Position numbers and translations under genes: made by a program | Origin: Pisolithus tinctorius | Taxonomy: Eukaryota; Basidiomycota; Agaricomycetes; Boletales; Pisolithaceae | DNA: 64,000 nt | Assembly (NCBI GenBank): GCA_024663395.1 | Contig: JANFAH010000002.1 | Coordinates: 682,001-746,000 of the forward strand | Direction: 5' to 3' | Notes under the pieces: generated by a model | What the model saw: only the letters and a program-made list of their open reading frames with translations | Databases searched by the model: none | Told to the model about the DNA's origin: nothing | Shown here: positions 59,363 to 64,000 of the stretch, in pieces | Numbering within the stretch: position 1 is the first letter of the stretch | Layout of the letters: each line of letters begins with the position of its first letter

Positions 59363-60748
59363 ATGCCTGGTCGATACGCACCACTCCCAACGCAGCAGCC
59401 GTCCAGAGGCGCCGATCGCGAGCTCGACGAGGCGTTCGGTTCAGATGACGAAGACCTCGAAGCCGACCAACGCCACTCTGAATTCACGCCATTAACACAC
59501 AATACGTCTCCGGCGAATCGATGCTCTGAGTCGTCATCCAAGACGGGTTCAGATGGGGCAGGTGTAGCAGCGTATGACTTCGAAAGAGACTTTGATTACG
59601 TTCGACCGCCTCCTGGGTCTCCCCCACGCTTGTCTGCTGCTGCGGTTCCCAATGATATTGGGAACACCAACGGGGTATTGTCCACTTCTCCCGTAGAACC
59701 ACCCGTTCTTCGGCCTTCATTCTTCAGACGAGCAGTCGGCGCCATATTACCTACACATTACACGCAGCTACCAACCAGTGCCGGCGCATCACATCCTGCC
59801 GTCCGGGGCGGCGGAACGGAGAATGACGGCGTTTTCTCAAATGTGGCGGCGAAGCCCAGTGCGCCCGCCCGGGTGCGTGCAGACGATGGCAATATATACT
59901 TGATTCCTGAAGAAGAACAGAATGTTGCTCCGCCTGTATGTCCTCGCATCATTTTGTTTCTATTCTCATGCTCATCCTCGCTGCCACGATGTTAGTCATA
60001 CTCTTCTGCACAAGCAGACGCAGTACCACCCTACTGGGAAACCACTGTCCATGCACCACCCGGCATCGATACAGACGCAGGGATGATCATCGAGAATCTT
60101 CCAACTGGATCAATGGTCACACTCGTAGCCAACCTATTCATATCATTCTTCTTCCAATTCGTCGGCTTCTTGCTCACATATCTTCTTCACACTACACATG
60201 CAGCGAAGTTCGGTTCCAGGGCGGGCCTAGGGCTGACGTTAATCCAATACGGCATCTACTCCCGCACAGGGGGAGACGTGTTTGAGGCACCCATACCCGA
60301 GGATGCTCCAGATGATCAATTTACGGATACGGTTTACGCATCGACCTCGCCCAACGACGTTCCCTCAGAAGATTTCCACTTTTTCAATTCCCGAGACTTC
60401 CTCTCTTTCTTACTCATGACGTTAGGTAAGCCAATGACTACCAAAGTTGCATTCGCTGTCGTTGACTCGCTAATGCCCTTAGGATGGTTCATCTTCATAA
60501 CCTCGCTGATTGGCTTCTGGCGTGTAAAACATTGGGAGTCGTCCATACGCGCATCGAATGCACAGGGATCGCCAACGCCAGAGGAAATAGAAAGAGACAT
60601 TGCTATTCGCCACAACTTGGAAGAAGTCTTGGGACACCCTCTTGAAGACGTGCCGTCGGCCCACGCTACGCCACCACGTATCCCAACGCAAGCTGAACTC
60701 GATGAGGCGAGGCTGCGACGCGACTTGCGGGCTGCTGGCATGCTATAA
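59363..60748 (+). CDS. BSD2: BSD2-like metal-homeostasis membrane adaptor
   Basis: Three exons (59363-59935, 59996-60425, 60483-60748) give 422 residues. An acidic, Ser/Pro-rich cytosolic head ends in two PY motifs that bind Rsp5/Nedd4 ubiquitin ligase: PPSY (190-193, split by intron 1) and PPYW (202-205), in the family phrase AQADAVPPYWETTVHAP. Three hydrophobic spans follow (about 231-256, 266-282 and 335-350), with HAAKFGSRAGLG between the first two. The family (yeast Bsd2, animal NDFIP) sorts metal transporters such as Smf1 to the vacuole. The start at 59,363 is the first ATG; the codon two triplets upstream is TTG. The last 155 bases recur at 34,666-34,820. Confidence 0.9.
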
Positions 60749-62927
60749 AGAAGTTAGTACCGCGTTGTTGGCTCTCGTTTGCTTTGGGTACGCTATCCAG
60801 TTGTTATTTCCGGTTTTCGTGTTGACTATACTATGGCTTGGAGTTCTATTTATCGTTCTAGTCTATCTGCAGATTGTATTTTTACTTTCACGAACCACGG
60901 AGGCTACATCGTATACCACAACTTCATCCCTGGTGAGACTTCTTCGTAACTAGCGTGTACACTGTACTCGAGGATGATCGCCGTCACGCTAAATGCGTAG
61001 GAAGGGGCCCAGGGTGAGAGGGCCGGACTGTTTTCCGTTGCACAAGAAGACATCAGAGGCTGTACAAGCTACTTGTCCGTACCGTACATATATAGAATCA
61101 AGTTTCACGTATCGAAGTACTCCAGTCAATTCCAGCATTCAACCTGAGGATTCGACGTCTGATGTGCTTCGTTATACCCTGATGAAAGAGGGGCGACAGC
61201 ATTCGCGATCTCTACACTCGAAGTTCCGGCTGCCTCGCTCAATATAACAAACAGAATCAATGCAAAAGGACTGCATCTCCTGCTGGTGCGACGAAGAGTC
61301 CACGTTCTGCATCCGCTAGGCGCAGAGAGCGTTCAACGGTGACCACCATTTACGAGAATGGCACCAGACGATTGCTATGATCGCTTTTCAAAACTCATCA
61401 GACCCCAGATTGAGACCCTAGCATCTTTTCCTGCGGTGATAAGCCACCGGCTGCGCTGAAGCTTTTCCTGGGGAGTCATGTCCTCTTCGTCATCACCGAT
61501 TGCCTCATGTGCTCTGACGTCAGAGGGCGAGGTAAAAGTCAGGGCTTGACAGGCTTGTTTGTGGTGTACAAGCGTTCCAAGGGACTTGAAAAACTTGGTT
61601 GAGTAGAGTCTCACCCTGATGATGTATGATCTTAGTATGTCGCTTGAAGCAACAAGCGCTGAAGACGCACCTTCCGTCCCAGCCACCCACTGCACACACC
61701 CTGCCATCGTCACGAATAGCGACGGCACCATTCCCTGGGTGCTTGGTCCGAAACACCGTACCAGGTGAGGCAGTTTCCGATCGGCCAGACGTCTAGAAAT
61801 ACTTTCGTTAGTGAAGCAGCTTCTGGAGAGGGGGAACCTCCAGAGATTCACGAGATCGTATTTTCCTATTAAATTATCCGCGGAAACTGTCAAAGCAAAG
61901 CTGTTGTCTTTGGCCACGACCATCGCCATGACTGTAGTTGACAGGTCTTTTTGTCGAACGTACGTGCCGAAACGGAGAAAGAACGAACCTGACTCAACGT
62001 GTAGCTTGCTTCTCCACATTATTTCCCATCCTCGTCCCTCGATCGTTTGTGTTCCCTCCGGTACCATGCGTCTGTGGAGAACAACACCGCCATCTTCGTA
62101 GGCGCAAAGGAGACAAAGCTCTCCATTTGCTACCGATGTGGACTGTAAATGAAATAAGCGCATAGCCATGATTATACCTGATAATATCAATCACTGGGTT
62201 CCCAGCGTACAACATTATAAGATTACCTGTCTTATTACCAGCCCGACCGTCTGAGAACTTGGATGTGGCATTTTGGGAGTTCCCGATGGCGGCGTGGAGT
62301 CTCTGTCTGCTGGGCAATGTCCATACATCTGCCTGAGCTAATGTTCGTCTGAGACTCGCTGAGAGATTATTATAATCCGCTCACCAGAGATGATTCTACG
62401 AGGTTGGGGACTGCCAGGAGAGCACTGTTTTCATTCAAGGGTAGAAGCGAGAATCGGCAGTAGTTCAGTGCATTGACGTCCATCGAGTAGCACAGCGTTG
62501 GTGCAGACGATTCAGTCAACGTTGCTGCCCCGGCTTGCCGAATAGCTACAGATTCTTCGGGGCGCTCCCAGACGTGGATCTTGTTGTCCCTGCCATGTCT
62601 GTTGACCACCGAGAATAGAGTCAGCGATGCCAACGCAATACAACCATAGCTTGACCACCAACGTTATGATCTGGCTTTGTCCAAGTTCTTCGACACCGAG
62701 GATGGAGTCGGTGTGCGCAAGCCAGTCGGCGATTGGTCTCAGAGATCGTATGGACGAAATGACGATCCGTCCTTTAGTATCACCTGAGTATATCCTGTCG
62801 TTGTCTCGAGAACAGAATAAAGTGTTCACGGGGTCTTTGTGCGCGCGCAGGACATGAATCGGCGATGGTGGTGTCTCGGTGAGCGACATCATGCATCATG
62901 CATCAAGGTTCACTGCCAACAAATATG
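60594..62927 (-). repeat. Right arm of 2.3-kb inverted duplication
   Basis: Reverse counterpart of 32,485-34,820. It contains the end of BSD2, the 626-bp BSD2-ASA1 intergenic region and the whole ASA1 copy 2. Because BSD2 is intact here, this is the probable source locus. A frame at 60,993-61,247 is conserved between arms but lies in the shared 3' region and is not treated as a gene. Confidence 0.95.
61375..62892 (-). CDS. ASA1: ASA1-like WD40 protein, copy 2 (probable ancestral)
   Basis: Same length (1,518 bp) and the same seven-exon plan as copy 1, mirrored: 62892-62663, 62598-62385, 62332-62227, 62177-61989, 61931-61852, 61792-61671, 61615-61375; 393 residues. It shows the same WD blades, ending WLITAGKDARVSIWGLMSF. 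Differences from copy 1 include Ala for Thr in VLRAHKDP, Arg for Lys in NDRIYSG, Thr for Ala in SGDTKG, Gln for Pro in LFHLQ, Phe for Ser in STKFFK and Ser for Leu at the last residue. It is convergent with BSD2. The expected function is PIKK assembly with Tti/Tel2 proteins in the nucleus. Confidence 0.87.
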
Positions 62928-63464
62928 TAAGGTTCGGGCCGACGTGGTCGGCCGCACGTCACTGGTTCAATATTTGTCGGAAAATTACTCGGTCCATTGC
63001 AATGGTGTCAGATTTTTACATGGTGATAATCAGTTCACGATAAGATTGCATGTGAGAGTGCGGAGTTGCAATACGCTGGCAATTATGGCGTAAAATCTGC
63101 ACATTTATTTTTCGCGGTCGCATCGCCACATCACCGCGTCCGTTCAGCCGCAATACCTATGTGCCGCGGCCTCACCACCGCGCCCAATCAGCCGCGTCAC
63201 CCATACGTCGCGGCCTCACCGCCTCGCTGCCGCGCCTGTTCAGCCGCGCCCGTTACTTTCAACTATACCACCATGTAATTGTATTATTGTATATAGTACA
63301 TAGATGATGTTGCTCGTTGCAAACTCAGTGCAACCATAGAATAAATTTAATTGGAGAGCATATTTCATTTCTTCTGGTGCACTTGTTAATTCTCACTCAT
63401 CGTCGCCATACAGTGGGGAGGGGGAGAGTGTAGATATAATATGAGAGGAACAACATCAGATCTA
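62928..63464. other. Upstream flank with GC-rich 44-bp repeats
   Basis: Probably includes the promoter of ASA1 copy 2. At 63,120-63,255 phrases CGCGGCCTCACC and CAGCCGCG repeat with a ~44-bp step (63,165 and 63,209) for two to three units. The rest is AT-rich with no ORF. Confidence 0.5.
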
Positions 63465-63830
63465 CTAAGGACAGAGGGTGTGCGGGAAACTAAAGATCCT
63501 CTGCCAAATGAATGAATGAGCTGTGAAAGAAAAAGATGGGGAGGGACGTATTAATACCTGGAATTCTCTCTGTGCAGACAGCTCCTCGATGATTTCAGTC
63601 GTCTCGCCCTCTAGGATTCCCCCCAGCAGCATCTCCTTTGGCACCAATCCCTCCCTGTCCTTGTGAAATATAAGACCGGCTTCTACTTCTGCTTCGTGCA
63701 TCCAGTTGCACTTCTGTTCTTCAATGTCAGCTGCACGTAGATAGTCTTCAAGCGCGTGGAAAGCAGGTTGTGAAAGGAAGACTTGTAAGAGGCGGAGACG
63801 ATTTTTGTGGATAAATCTTCGACACCAGCG
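63465..63830 (-). other. Unidentified exon-like minus-strand ORF
   Basis: A minus-strand frame reads NRLRLLQVFLSQPAFHAL, then LEDYLRAADIEEQKCNWMHE and FHKDREGLVPKEMLLGGILE, up to SAQREFQ, where a donor-like GTATTAATAC (63,559-63,550) could end an exon. The residue mix is that of a real protein, but I recognise no family. A second frame over 63,700-64,000 is Ser/Pro/Thr-rich. Part of the gene may lie beyond the window. Confidence 0.35.
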
Positions 63831-63834
63831 GGTG

Positions 63835-64000
63835 TGGGTGCAGGTGTGGAGGAAGCCAGGGAAGTGGATAACGTAGAATAAGACAGAGATGCCTCTGGGG
63901 TATCGGGAGCGGTGAAATACGAGGTGGGGATGGGGGTGCAGAGGAAGCCAGAGAAGTGGGTAATGTAGAGTAAGATGGAGATGCCTCTGGGGTATCGGGA
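63835..64000 (+). repeat. 92-bp tandem repeat at window edge
   Basis: GAGGAAGCCAG...GATGCCTCTGGGGTATCGGGA occurs at 63,849 and again at 63,941 (period 92), and the second copy ends at the window edge, so more units may follow. The period is not a multiple of three, so it does not encode a protein repeat. Confidence 0.8.

Noticed and set aside
60993..61247. 84-codon ORF in the BSD2-ASA1 gap, also present in the left arm (34,421-34,095)
   Set aside because: Conserved only because the whole segment was duplicated; no domain, and it lies between two stop codons in shared 3' sequence.

Overview
This window looks like nuclear DNA of a mushroom-forming basidiomycete (Agaricomycetes). Genes carry many 45-75 nt GT-AG introns. 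The proteins are typical of that group: a HAM1-like protein, a C2/C2/EF-hand phosphatidylserine decarboxylase, an ASTRA protein, HOP2 and an NLR N-terminal region. Repeats are strongly depleted of CpG, as expected from cytosine methylation. Two repeat-borne zinc-cluster proteins resemble families I associate with Boletales; the order is inference, the class is well supported. Exon coordinates were set by hand, and for each multi-exon gene the reading phase was checked across every junction.

Layout. 1-3.1 kb: a worn ERG26-like relic and an exon/intron-like ladder. 3.1-5.1 kb: an LTR and a frameshifted element ORF. 5.5-8.3 kb: an intact intracellular trypsin-fold gene with a MITE in intron 1. 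8.3-11.5 kb: no recognisable gene. 11.5-32.4 kb: a CpG-poor graveyard of nested mobile elements (dispersed 1.3-kb repeats, a 161-bp satellite, a Helitron Rep relic, an internally deleted Ty3/gypsy chromovirus carrying an antisense zinc-cluster gene, a second zinc-cluster gene, LTRs and a 44-bp satellite). 32.5-34.8 kb: left arm of a large inverted duplication with an ASA1-like gene and the tail of BSD2. 34.8-40.2 kb: gene-poor.

40.2-62.9 kb is the gene-dense half: HOP2 and a HAM1-like gene (convergent), a secreted Cys-rich protein, PSD2-type decarboxylase, an NLR N-terminal gene truncated by repeat DNA, a disordered DUF7721-like protein, trimethyllysine dioxygenase and BSD2 (divergent, 261 bp apart), and the second ASA1 copy convergent with BSD2. 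63-64 kb: short tandem repeats and an unidentified exon-like ORF.

The clearest structural event is the inverted duplication: 32,485-34,820 matches 60,594-62,927 in reverse with no net indel across the coding part. The right copy sits next to an intact BSD2, whereas the left copy holds only its last ~50 codons, so the right locus is probably the source. The genes do not form one pathway; they are housekeeping (chromatin/TOR-kinase assembly, meiotic recombination, phospholipid synthesis, carnitine synthesis, metal-transporter sorting) mixed with secreted and defence-related genes.
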